Shown: one piece after another, positions 1 to 10,719 of the stretch
Position numbering within the stretch: position 1 is the stretch's first letter
Layout: every line of letters begins with the position of its first letter
Source of the DNA: Phoronis australis
Taxonomy: Eukaryota; Phoronida; Phoronidae
Assembly: GCA_002633005.1 (NCBI GenBank)
Contig: NMRA01000544.1
Coordinates: forward strand, 1 to 42,843
DNA length: 42,843 nt
Reading direction: 5' to 3'
Translations under genes and position numbers: made by a program
Notes under the pieces: model-generated
The model's database searches: none
Seen by the model: the letters and a program-made list of their open reading frames with translations, nothing else
What the model was told of the DNA's origin: nothing

Positions 1-1460
1 CAGGAATTAAGAACAATTCCATATAAAAACCAGATGTTGGGCTATATATGCATAATCACCAATTTTTTTGAAACTTAGCACATCAGCTGGCCTGGTTTTT
101 TAAGAGTTTCGGAGTTTTTTTTAACCCTTTTTACGACCACTTTGTACTTTTTCTGAAAAATAGCAAATAAATGTACTGGGAAGTAGATGTAGGTGACTTT
201 TTGTCAGCAACAACACATCATCGCTTCGCGCTATTGAAAAAATAACTACATACAGCAGAAAGAAGAAAGAAAAACATAAAAGAAAAACTAGTTCGGATAG
301 AATTATTGATTTTATGTCCTCCCATTTTAGCCTACAAAAATGTCATTTTCACTGCTTACTATTAAGGCCATTTTTACGCATTTTTATCACTCTCGATCTC
401 CCAAATCTATATCGGATTCTTTTGGAACATGAATTAACTTCCATCTGTTACTGCTGTCTTTGTTCAGCTCAACGCGAGAATGAAAAATCGTGTCTCTTTC
501 ATAGTTTTTGTGCAGTCACACTTTTCTGCCAATCTGTGATCGTCGGTTAGATTAAAAGACTCTAGGAGGCGCTACTCGATTGTGCAATTATCTATCGATC
601 AAGATGACAAATAGAACAAATATCATTCGTTTTGCTACATCAGTGACGAAGGAGATCATAGGAAGCTGTACGAGAATTTTTTTCTTCGCGGATTTTCAGT
701 TTTGCTGGTGCAAAAATAAAAATTTGTTATAGGATTACAAAAATCAATTAAAGTAAATTTTAATGTACCGATGAGTTAATAATACAACCCCCATCACCGT
801 CTCATACTTCGGAGAAACAGGTTTTATTTTTATTAAGGGTGCCCATTACCCTTTGCTTGGTCAGTTTTTGAACACCGTAATGGACTAAGAATCCCACGCA
901 CTGCCTGCAGTGCATGCTGGTCCATTTTCAGACCTCCTGGACAAGTCCCTGTATATGCTCTTAAAAAGTCCTCTCAAACTATTAGCAAAGTTCATACTAA
1001 AACCAATCAAGATCTTCAAGATCACAAGTGAAAAGAGGACGGTGGATACGAGCAGAAGTGTCGTGTTGTTGGACATACAAAGGGTCATGCAATGCTTCTT
1101 GTATTACACAAAAGCGGCCGAGCATGGTGGCAGTGCGCCAATAGAATTTGCAATTTCAGAAAAATAACGGGTACGGATATTTACGATTGAAAACATAATA
1201 CTTTCAGTGATATCCAAGTTACCGGCTGTCCAAACCAGTGTTTAATCAATTGGATGTTGTTGCGACTTACCAGCTAAAAATTTCACAATATGTAAATTCT
1301 TCTCATGCGGCGGCCTCAAAACCACAGTTTTTGATGGTATGCTAGGTTTAGTGTATGATGCATTTCCACACAACACTTCAAAAAAAACACAAAATACGTC
1401 GAATCCATCCCAAAACGGGAACATGTCATTGTTTCTTTAATAGAAATTTATTTACCACGT

Positions 1461-1965
1461 CCAATGACAATCCGTCAAGGAACTTAGAAGTTAAAGAGGA
1501 AAACAAAAAATGAAACTGCTACTAGGGGGCACAGATTCATTGGAAAGTCATCGTCGTCCGTTGTTAACTTCACGCAAATACACTTAGTAAAATTAATCAA
1601 GATCCTGCTGTGGGTTTATAAGATACACCTATGGGACCAAAAAACAAAACTGCCACTAGGAGGCGCCACAGTAGTCTATGTCGTTGGAAAATCATCATTA
1701 ACCGTCCTCTTCTCACTAAGAGCATATATGCCAATTTTTACGATCAATCTATGGATGGTTTGTTCGATAGAGGGGCAGGCTCGAAAACAATAAAAATGGC
1801 CACTGGGTGGAACAAAATACCTTAAATACATACGAAAATAGGAGGATAACGCCATCTCCCTAATAGATGGTTATGTGCCAAATTTCATGAAAATCCGTTG
1901 AGGAGCTTTGAAGATACAGAGGTAAATAAATAAAATTAGGATTGCCACTATATGGGGCACACCAG
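1461..1965 (+). repeat. Pair of about 75-bp diverged direct repeats (1461-1534 and 1889-1965)
   Basis: Both copies share, in order, a block reading 'atgaaaatccgt', then 'agagg', an A-rich stretch, and 'gcyacta' followed by a run of G and 'gcaca'. Similar wording ('ccactaggaggcgcc') recurs at 1653. They look like decayed copies of one dispersed family. Boundaries are approximate and no terminal repeats are visible. Confidence 0.5.
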
Positions 1966-2394
1966 TTGTTGGATCCATCCGAAATTTGTCGTCATCTGTC
2001 ACGTAAGCTCATAAAAACCTGTGTTCCATTCAGAAACTGATGAGGTGCACATCTGAATACGGTTGACCGACAAGTCAGAGATGACTGCATGGCAAAAAGT
2101 ACTGAATAAGTGAAAAATTATGATCAATTGCCATTACAATTTTAAAGGGAAGTGAACTGTATTGTTAATTTTTGAGTCGTGGGGTATTATCATGAGTGGA
2201 CTTTCTTTCCATACTTAGAAAATATTTTGACGTAAATATTAAAATACAGATTATGGCAAGCAATCAGCTCAGGGATGGTCGCCATCATTGCTCTGGCATA
2301 ATCTACTAGCTTCAATGGCGACCCGAGCAGAAGCAGACTAGTGGAATGGCAAATCTGGTGACGATTTCACCAGCTATCACAAGTCATATGTACT

Positions 2395-2550
2395 AAAGAT
2401 GTGTATAAAGATGGGTCACCTTTTGTACAAGTATGGTACATACTTTTTCGTGGTCTTTCGGTATAAACATGGGTCACACCTTTGAACCATTTGAATAAAT
2501 ATGAATCACAATTTTCAGACTTTCAAGGTATAACATGGTTGCAATTTTCA
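2395..2550 (+). repeat. Degenerate tandem repeat, unit about 50-60 bp
   Basis: The phrase 'tataaagatgggtcac' at about 2405 recurs as 'tataaacatgggtcac' at about 2462 and, weaker, as 'aataaatatgaatcac' at about 2495. The copies are too diverged for a precise unit length. Confidence 0.4.
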
Positions 2551-5039
2551 AAGTCCGGCAGCCCATCCTAACCCGCCACCCGGATAAGCCTATCAGGTTT
2601 GTGCACCTGGACAGTCAGTAAGTCGAAAGTTGTCAGCGAGAGCTAATACAATATTCTGAACTGAAGTCATGACCTGTTGACCCAGGCCAACACTTACGAT
2701 AAATATGAAGTAACTTTTTAGCAATTGCTACATATCTTACTTGCACCAACACGGACTAACAAATCAAACAGGCGAAAGATCTTTTGCAACACGCTAAAGT
2801 CAACGCTCCGTTCTAGCTGTGCGTTCTGGATAACAGCACGTCGTTTTTTGTCTAAAGCCAAGTTCAAACTCATGTCGAGTGTAAAACATATATCGGCGCA
2901 TTTCCATTGGTTTGCCAGTCCAGCCTCCTCTCTCCAGCTCTGGCCAGAATCATCTGTAATTCCGATATACTTTCAAACTTCTGTGGCACTTTGCACGGCC
3001 TCAGATGACTTCTGACGTCTTTAACACAGCTAATGAAGGCCACATTTTTTCCACTATACCACTATAGTAACGAAAATTGACCAAATGTGCAAGAAGGAAA
3101 TTCCTCCCTTTCCTTTGCAGTGACAGCCGGGAAGTGCGTGTAATTTCGAACCCTAAAGTGCTATTGGTAAAGTTAAACAGAGTGTTTCAGAAAATTGGGG
3201 TCTCAAAAGTGAAACTTAAATTTTTGTGATATTGCATTGTTGATATTAGGTGATATCTCTAAACTAAAAGAGTAGCCTCAATTCTCTTGTCAGTCAGATT
3301 AAGGCCACGCAACAAAAATGCCCAAATTCGGGGCTACGTTTAGCACTAAATATATAAGAGACAAGTGTTTTTAAAAACAATTATCAAAGATCAGTCTTAG
3401 AAGTGTCTACACAAAGAATTCCAGGCAGGTCAAGCAACATCTTGCTACTTGTGACTGGCCTGAAAAGTAGTCTCGGAGTTATCTCCCCTGCTGGACATTT
3501 AAATGTACCTATGAATTTCAAATTTCATTTTCTTACTAACCTTACATGAGTCTTTATGACCATTAATGTCAAACTTCGTCACCAGTTTTCTAAGTCTGAA
3601 TTTTTGCCGTTCAAAAAATGCAGTTTTACTGACATGAAAAATTGCTAAATATGCCTTTATAGCCAAATAGGTCATATCTCGGTAACCAAAGGTCGTTGAG
3701 TGCAAATATTGCAGCAGTGTACTTTGGGCCAGCATCTCAAAACATGCACAAAATATTAGCTGTGTATGAATTTTTGAGTATATAGTGATTTTTCATTTTC
3801 ATATGGTTTTTATATGGAATCATTCTTAACGGTGGAAGTGGCATTGCGCGATAAGATGCGCTCCCGCACTGCGGGGTGACTGACACGATTACGCTGATCT
3901 GGAACTTGGGATACAGCCGTGTTGTTATCAGTTTGACAGAGAATGTTAGCAAACCAATGATTACATAGTCCAGTTCTTTCACTGTCGGCGTTCATCTTAT
4001 GAGCTCAAGCAATCCAGCAAATATGCTGTAAACAACGCGCCTTAAAAATACTATTTACAAACGGTGTTAAAACAAATGTCGTGAAGAGGATGTGTTTTTA
4101 TGAAATACTATGACCAAAACAATGACTGTAAGCTCCGTCCCACATCATTAAGCACGACAGGCTTGTCTGTTAAGTTTAATAGAACGTGATTCTAGATCAG
4201 ATCGTGGTGTTGGAACTTGGTTTTGACAGGGCAGCGGAATGACGTAATGTAACGTAGGAAGAAAAGGTGTAGTTGATTCTGGTATACGCCTCACTACCTA
4301 ATCATGTTTGTGCCCTCACCTTTTTTGCGGTTAGCCAGGCGCTATTTTATTGACAAGGTCACTGCATCATCTGTATCCGCATCGAAACTAGGCCACCAAA
4401 ACGCAGCGCTTAAGTGCTTGTGTCGGCGTCGCGTAACTCATCCAAAACGCAACAAATCGACTAACGCGTCCATTTTGAGCAGAAGACTCTTGTTTCTCAG
4501 CAAATAAAACATGGCGAAGTCGTTATCCCCCGTATTTTAGAGTCCGAGTGGATTTTCGAGAATTATCGCCCGAGGGGTACGTTAAACCTCATCCTGAAAT
4601 GGTCACTTCAAATGTTTAGATTCACCGCATCTTTGATCAATCTTTGATAGATTTTAGAGTTTGAAGAAAAACCTGGAGGTCACTAGGCAAAGCTTTTCAT
4701 TATGCAAACGTGTACAATGTACATCACGCTCAGAAAGCAGCCTCCTTGTATCCATGATCTGCAACATTATAGCTCGCTGGTTGTACATGCCTTCATTACT
4801 TGTACAACGTATTATCCGGATATCCTACGGAATGTTTTTATGAAAACCCCAGCTTTGTCAAACCACACTGAAAATGGTGTTTCCATATAGTTTTATTTCA
4901 AAGTTTAACGGAAAACTGGGTGCAACACGTGAAGAAATATCAGCATAAACAACAAACTATAAGAAAACATCTGGCAAAAGTCCTAACAATAACATTTTAA
5001 GTGAAGCCATCATAACGAAAAAACAAGAATTACCAGAAA

Positions 5040-6560
5040 CATTGAAAGGAATAATAACAAGAAAAACACTGACAACGAATTGTAATAGCAGGACGTTCGT
5101 CAAACAAGCAACAATTGAGCATCATGCTAAGGAAAGCTATCACGTGTGTAAAAATGCTCGGTTCACGAAAAACAAATCACATGTTCTTAAAACAATACAC
5201 ATTTTGCTCAACGTTGAAGAAAATGATACTTTTTAATGTAACATACGAGTACTTTATTTTCTGCCGTCGTGACAGTTGCAGTACTGTAATACTGTAAATC
5301 GCTTGGAATTCCCAAATGATTAACAAGCGAAACAGATACAATAAATCCTAATAACAGCACGTTCATCAAACAAGTAAAAACTGAACATTCTATAAACTGA
5401 AGATATCACGTATGTAAGAAACAAAATCCAGTCCAGCATATGTATGGTTCTCATACACAAAACGTACCGAGAGTGGCGTACATGAAGTAATATCTCACGA
5501 GACATTATTTCGTGTACAGACCTAGATCGAAGGTCAAGGTCGATACGCGGAATAAGGTCGAGTGGGATATTACTACGTGTACGCCAATCGAGGTACGTTT
5601 TGTATTTATCCCATGCGCTTCGAATTCCTAAGTTTCTTACATTTTTCGGCAGATTTTTCAAATACTTCACCCAGACTGCTCACATGGCTGATCACATCCT
5701 ATATGTATGTACTTGCGTGTTAGGTTGCAAGTTTTCTCTTGTAAAAGAAACAGTTTTAAAAGTAACGCTTTATTTCTTGAAAAGAGGTAGCAAAGATGAA
5801 AACAACGGCAACTGAGCAATGAACTTGTAACATCTCCTGAAAATTGTTGAAAAAACAACAATATTTGATATTTTAATTTCCTAGGAATCGGCGCTTGAGT
5901 TGCAGACGATATAGTATTCTGCAATTGAAAACTGAAACATAGTTGTCTTATAATTAACAGTTTTGTTCCAGATTTTACGTTTAGGGCCTGGTTGCATGTC
6001 GAGTGTTAGTTACACTGTGGCAACTGTATTACTTTAAACTATATTCGGAAAGTTTGATGATCGAACCGGCTGAAGATGTCGAGTCGACATTGACCTACCT
6101 TTGGAACTTTCCATGTCAAAGGTCGCTGTTGAAGTAGCGCGGGAGGTGAATACAGAAAACTTTATTTCACGGCCGTATTTCCCTCGACAAATTCAACGCG
6201 CGTGGGATAAAAACCAATATGCATTTTTCTGAACACAATAGAAAATAATACTGTTTTAACATGCATGTACAAGTGATTAATTGTAAATAAGTTGGAATGT
6301 CCAAATTAACAACAAGCAAAACTCATTAAATTCTAATACCAGGCAAAACATTCATCAAACAAATAACCATTGAACATTAACAGGCATGGAAAAATTGAAA
6401 TCCAGTTAAAGAAAAACATGATATAGGTTAGGAAATCAACACGCAACTCGAAAATTTTGCTGAGCATTGTAGAAAAGAATACTGTTTAACATCGGTGTAC
6501 TTTGATTTCTGCCCTAACGACGAGTGAGATACAGTAAATCAGGTGCAATAATCAAAATAA
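5040..6560 (+). repeat. Three diverged copies of an AT-rich repeat (near 5077, 5341 and 6324)
   Basis: Each copy carries a string like 'aattctaatancag', then 'cgttcatcaaacaagta' and 'attgaacat', with graded divergence. Copies 1 and 3 also share a downstream stretch ('attttgctcaacgttgaagaaaa' at 5201, 'attttgctgagcattgtagaaaa' at 6456) followed by 'ctttgatttctgcc'-like sequence. It may be an old local duplication. The third copy adjoins the possible terminal exon at 6599, so the repeats could be duplicated 3' flank. No coding sequence is supported inside them. Confidence 0.5.
5457..5603. mobile_element. Small fold-back MITE, 147 bp
   Basis: The ends are perfect 12-bp inverted repeats, ACAAAACGTACC at 5457 and its complement ending at 5603. 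The inverted match continues inward for about 52 bp per arm with roughly nine mismatches, leaving a loop of about 43 bp. No transposase is present, so it would be non-autonomous. A 116-codon minus-strand open frame crosses the element and is probably a by-product of it. Confidence 0.65.
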
Positions 6561-6598
6561 CCATTGGCACCGAGTCCGCCTCCGATGTCTTCGAAGTA

Positions 6599-6684
6599 TC
6601 AATCGGTGGTAGAGATCATCGCCATCACCACAAAGGCTGCGCCGAGCATGATTTTGCTTGGAATATCGTCACATCCAGCTGACA
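6599..6684 (-). CDS. Possible terminal exon of an unidentified membrane protein
   Basis: On the minus strand a strong acceptor (pyrimidine-rich tract ending ctttcag) precedes an open stretch that, read with two leading bases, gives 27 residues and a TGA. The peptide is SAGCDDIPSKI followed by the hydrophobic MLGAAFVVMAMIS, so it could be a C-terminal membrane segment. After the TGA the same frame continues for 19 more protein-like residues (including GGGLGANG) to a second TGA at 6541-6539. No upstream exon with a compatible phase was found. I do not recognise the family; it could be a pseudogene, a readthrough or selenocysteine case, or chance. Confidence 0.25.
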
Positions 6685-7385
6685 CTGAAAGAAGAGGTCA
6701 ATCACATGTACACGTACGCTTATTTATAAAATTTTGACTAAAATAGTTGGAATCAGACCAACTTAAGGTGTACTGTGCCCTGGTAATGATCAAATTGTGT
6801 TCTGTTTGAAGTGAATCTTGAGGTCGTGTTAACTGGAATCATATACGGTGAACTCCAGTAACCTGGAATCAATGAAGGGTAATCATACGTGTACGTATTT
6901 ACAAAGACCACTTGTTGGGCAAGTTTAGAAGTGACGAAAGTCAGAGATTAGGTACTGGATACAAACTTACAATATGTTGGAAAGACCTTCAAGTTTCATC
7001 TGGGACCTTAACAAGGATTTAATGGAATGAATGGAATGACAGCGTGCGCGTCAGACTGCACACGCAAAGGTTGATACTGAGGTTTCATGTATAAGGATAG
7101 AATGCGGTGCCAGTCCCAGTGTGGGGTGGTCAAAGTTCATGTATTGCTATCTTCTGCTTATGTCCAGCTTAGGTAAGATGTTTAATCTATCGAATGCACT
7201 GGCGGAGAAGAACTCCTCTAAATATACCTATGGCATGTGAACAATGTTTAACTGTCAGTGATTAAGAAGCCAAAACTTGATAGACTTGCGGGTAAAGTGT
7301 TTGACTTGGCGATCAGTTTTAACGAGAGGTCCTGTGCTCCAATGGTCACAGTTGTACGGTTTCTAATGCGCCCAAAAAGATGCTG

Positions 7386-8285
7386 CCGTACTCGAAAAAA
7401 GTTTAAATGAACGCGCCACTCACGATTCGCACCCGAAGAACGACCGCCATTTTGAACTTGCCGCGAACCCGGAAGTACAATTCATTCAGGAACCCAGGCC
7501 GAGAAAACGCCGTCAGTGCGACTGGAGCAGTGCCTGTACTGTTGCAAGCCAGCAGACGGGGATAAAATAATCGAAAGCGCGCCTTAATTTTAATAAAATC
7601 AAACTACGGACAATTTTACCGAATTTGCTGAAGAAATGTGGCGAATAAATTTTGACAGAAATTATTTTGTCAGACTCGGGACCGCAGCCTATCGGACCCG
7701 GTGTGGATCGAGACCAGTCTCTGGCGAACGGTAAATGCATGCGGTTGCAAGCTGTTTTGTCGAAGTAAAATGGTTAAATCATAAATGCTGCATATATTCA
7801 AGGGTACTTTCAGACACTTGCATGAAATTACGCCGGGGCACAAAAAAACAGGAAAATTGAACAAAGTTTCTTTTTTGTAGCAACGTTTGTCAAAGTGTAT
7901 CAACGTTAAATCTTGAAAAATTACAAAGTAGCCGGTTGAACATGCCTTTCAGTTCAGCAAAAGTCGCCATGTTGGTGCCGCCAGAAATGAGACGAAGTCC
8001 AACGGGCATTGTGAGCACATTTATCACCATGTGTAACAACTGCGAGGCTGAAATTTAGTGAACACTGTTAAATCGTGCAGAGTAGTAAGTAAAGATATGT
8101 TTAACTAAATTTCACCGTAATTTGTTGGCGAAAACAATTTACACAAAGTTTTAAACTTGCAACTTATCCCGCTGTCCTCCAATATGGCCGACGCGATCCA
8201 AACAAAGTGACCCCGAAATTTTGCCACACAACTTGCAATTACATTACCCTGCTTGCCCCGATTTTGATACTTTTTCGATTTTTAC
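7386..8285 (+). repeat. Tandem 0.9-kb duplication, copy 1
   Basis: This 900-bp block reappears at 8353-9250 with only scattered substitutions and one- or two-base indels, about 97-98% identical by eye. Copy 1 stops exactly at the single N at 8286. Between that N and copy 2 lie 66 bp of sequence not found elsewhere in the window. A near-identical duplication ending at a single N suggests an unmerged allele in the assembly. The block contains several CpG-rich ATGG-type motifs, described in the promoter entry, but no established gene. Confidence 0.9.
7424..7476 (-). promoter_or_regulatory. Promoter-like block with ETS and YY1 motifs and a possible first exon
   Basis: Reading on the minus strand, an ETS-type ACTTCCGG (7476-7469) is followed by AAAATGGCGG (7453-7444), which is both a YY1-type site and an ATG in good Kozak context at 7450. 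Nine codons later there is a consensus donor, GTGAGT (7423-7418), so 7450-7424 could be a short first coding exon ending in phase 0 (MAVVLRVRI). The CpG content is locally high. No matching downstream exon was found, and the whole block recurs at 8391-8443 inside the duplication. It is therefore a candidate only. Confidence 0.25.
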
Positions 8286-8352
8286 NCTTATTACATGGTT
8301 AGAGGATGTTATAAGGATCCAAGAAGTACTTACCCCATAACTAATACACAAT

Positions 8353-9250
8353 CCGTACTCGAAAAAAGTTTAAATGAACGCGCCACTCACGATTCGCACC
8401 CGAAGAACGACCGCCATTTTGAACTTGCCGCGAACCCGGAAGTACAATTCATTCAGGAACCCAGGCCGAGAAAACGCCGTCAGTGCGACTGGAGCAGTGC
8501 CTGTACTGTTGCAAGCCAGCATACGGGGATAAAATAATCGAAGGCGCGCCTTAATTTTAATAAAATCAAACTACGGATAATTTTATCGAATTTGCTGAAG
8601 AAATGTGGCGAATAAATTTTGACAGAAATTATTTTGTCAGACTCGGGACCGCAGCCTATCGGACCCGGTGTGGATCGAGACCAGACTCTGGCGAACGGTA
8701 AATGCATGCGGTTGCAAGCTGTTTTGTCGAAGTAAAATGGTCAAATCATAAATGCTGCATATATTCAAGGGTACTTTTAGACACTTGCATGAAATTACGC
8801 CGGGGCACAAAAAACAGGAAAATTGAACAAAGTTTCTTTTTTGTAGCAACGTTTGTCAAAATGTATCAACGTTAAATCTTGAAAAATTACAAAGTAGCCG
8901 ATTGAACATGCCTTTCAGTTCAGCAAAAGTCGCCATGTTGGTGCCGCCAGAAATGAGACGAAGTCCAACGGGCATTGTGAGCACATTTATCACCATGTGT
9001 AACAACTGCGAGGCTGAAATTTGGTGAACACTGTTAAATCGTGCAGAGTAGTAAGTAAAGATATGTTCAACTAAATTCACCGTAATTTGTTGGCGAAAAC
9101 GATTTACACAAAGTTTTAAACTCGTAACTTATCCCGCTGTCCTCCAATATGGCCGACGCGATCCAAACAAAGTGACCACGAAATTTCGCCACACAACTTG
9201 CAATATCTTTACCCTGCTTTCCCCGATTTTGATACTTTTTCGATTTTTAC
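8353..9250 (+). repeat. Tandem 0.9-kb duplication, copy 2
   Basis: Second copy of the block at 7386-8285, with the same boundaries ('ccgtactcg' at the left, 'gatttttac' at the right). It includes a second CCGCCAT at 8411 and CCGGAAGT at 8436. The flanking sequence on the right (tgagtcg onwards) is presumably the true continuation of the locus. Confidence 0.9.
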
Positions 9251-10060
9251 TGAGTCGAATGTACTACCTCTCCGATGATAGCAAAGTACTTTTTCAAAAC
9301 GAGAAAAAAAATAAAACCGAAAAAAATTGGTTCCTAGGTTCGACAAAATAATGAAGACTTTTCGAGCAAGCTATAGCACTTTCAGTTACAAGGAAAAAAT
9401 GGCGGCGTTCAAGACAAGTTCCTGAACTGATGAGCCGGAAATGTGGGTACGGAAATAACCGATGACGGCCGGTAATTATACGCTCACAGAGAAGGGTCAA
9501 ATACTGTTAAAAAATCGCTTTTGGCAAGAAAGGCGAAACGAATATAAAGAAAGGGTGTCGAAAATAAGAATTTATGTAGTAAGTATTTTCGTATACTGGA
9601 ACCACATGGGCAGTTTGAGAGAAGGACTTTAATAGACAACATTGCTGACCTTGTGCACCCGCGGCATCGTGCAATTTAAACGGATCTCAGCCTTGTCTCC
9701 AAGCCTCAAGATGGTGCCGATCAGTTAAGCCATTTTAGGCGCAAAAGGTACGCAAACGCGACCCAGTCCCAAAATAACCTGTGTTTACTCTCGCGACATC
9801 TAGCGCCCAGATAGGGTATTACCGCATGTAGCTCTTTGACCTCTTTCTGTTTCTGGCATTTGCTGGTGCAGAAACAGGCTGCTATTGAAAGCGAATATAC
9901 AAGCGACATTTATCTGCCTTGCGTCTTCTATTACAAAATTAGTGATTCCTTCTAATTGTTAACGTTTTTAAGATTACAATTGTAAAGCTTAACTAAATAG
10001 TAGTGCATAATTTCATTTTGTCATTTACCATTAGTTTGCAGCTCCGTGTTTAAAGGTCTA
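9251..10060. other. No supported feature
   Basis: Only short open frames (68 codons at most) with no recognisable motif; no repeat pair was found. Confidence 0.5.
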
Positions 10061-10065
10061 GAGCA

Positions 10066-10467
10066 GACAATTGTTTTGTAACCTGGCGTGCGTTCAGTAG
10101 GCGCTAGGACCTACACTAGGACCTAGCTAAAACCTAGTCAAAGTCACGTGCTCTCATTTAAAATACACGGCAATATCTCATGTAATCTCGCGAAGTCTCG
10201 CTTTTTAGCAAGGTCCTAGCGTTACTGAACGGGAGGCTGGCTAAGTTAGTAACCGTTAGTTGTGTATTAGGCCTAATTTTCATATCATTTAAGTGTTCCA
10301 GTAACTCATAAATTTGGTTGTAGACTTTCAGACGCTTGACAATTGTTTTGTAACCTGGCTTAGACTTAGTAACCGTTCATTAGGTATTAATTTGGGCTTT
10401 ATTTCATAATTATTTTAAGTGTTCCAGCAACTCATAAATTTGGTTGTAGACTTCCAAACGCTTGACC
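10066..10467 (+). repeat. Two-unit tandem repeat; the first unit is interrupted by a MITE
   Basis: Both units begin with 'gacaattgttttgtaacctgg' (10066 and 10338) and end with 'aactcataaatttggttgtaga', then 'cgcttgac'. Unit 1 is 272 bp because it carries the MITE at 10091. Unit 2 is about 130 bp and keeps the uninterrupted 'cctggcttagacttagtaaccg'. Unit 2 therefore serves as an empty site for the insertion. Confidence 0.75.
10091..10231. mobile_element. MITE with CGTTCAGTA termini, copy 1
   Basis: A 141-bp element with inverted ends (CGTTCAGTAGGCGCTAGG at the left, complement of CGTTCAGTAACGCTAGG at the right) and multiple 'ctaggac' words. The reverse complement of the same element, also 141 bp, lies at 17728-17868. 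Comparison with the empty site in the next tandem unit puts the insertion at 'cctggc', repeated as 'gctggc' after the element, a possible 5-bp target duplication. No coding capacity. Confidence 0.75.
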
Positions 10468-10607
10468 TGCAATAAATCATCAAATGAGAATGAGGGCGAG
10501 TCAATTGAAGTGTTTCTCTGGAAGAAAATGCTTGCATCAATAAGATGTTACAATGTGCCAGAACCGTTTCGATGCTATGTCATGTCTTTTGCATCGCGTT
10601 GGCAATT

Positions 10608-10708
10608 GTAGTTATAGCCGAGTTTATCCAACCTCAGGGTATCGAACCGCAACCCTGGTAAATACCCTGATAAAACTGGCAAGTGTGTTTACCATTCAGC
10701 CAATGGGC
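10608..10708 (-). mobile_element. tRNA-derived SINE head
   Basis: On the minus strand a box A (TGGCTGAATGG, 10702-10692) is followed 43 bp later by a box B (GGTTCGATACC, 10648-10638), the spacing of a type 2 RNA polymerase III promoter. The T-stem pairs poorly, so this is a tRNA-like SINE head or pseudo-tRNA, not a working tRNA gene. The 3' tail of the element could not be delimited. Confidence 0.6.
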
Positions 10709-10719
10709 AATTTCCCATC

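Larger units (their letters stand above)
1..4930. other. Intergenic DNA, no supported gene
   Basis: AT-rich sequence with only short open frames (longest about 96 codons). None shows a recognisable domain, a coding-like composition or convincing splice signals. It contains two degenerate repeat groups listed separately and three motifs resembling the CTCF core (558-573, 1519-1532, 1653-1666). Nothing else stands out on either strand. Confidence 0.6.

Noticed and set aside
5320-5670. A 116-codon minus-strand open frame with a basic, protein-like N-terminal half
   Set aside because: Its middle is the inverted-repeat MITE at 5457-5603 and its tail is the AT-rich repeat; no acceptor of quality precedes it. 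Best explained as an open frame across a mobile element.
6970-6998. A 29-nt minus-strand micro-exon with good splice sites, as a link between the 7424 and 6599 candidates
   Set aside because: Its phase leads into a frame of the 6599 exon that stops after a few codons; the other frames contain internal stops.
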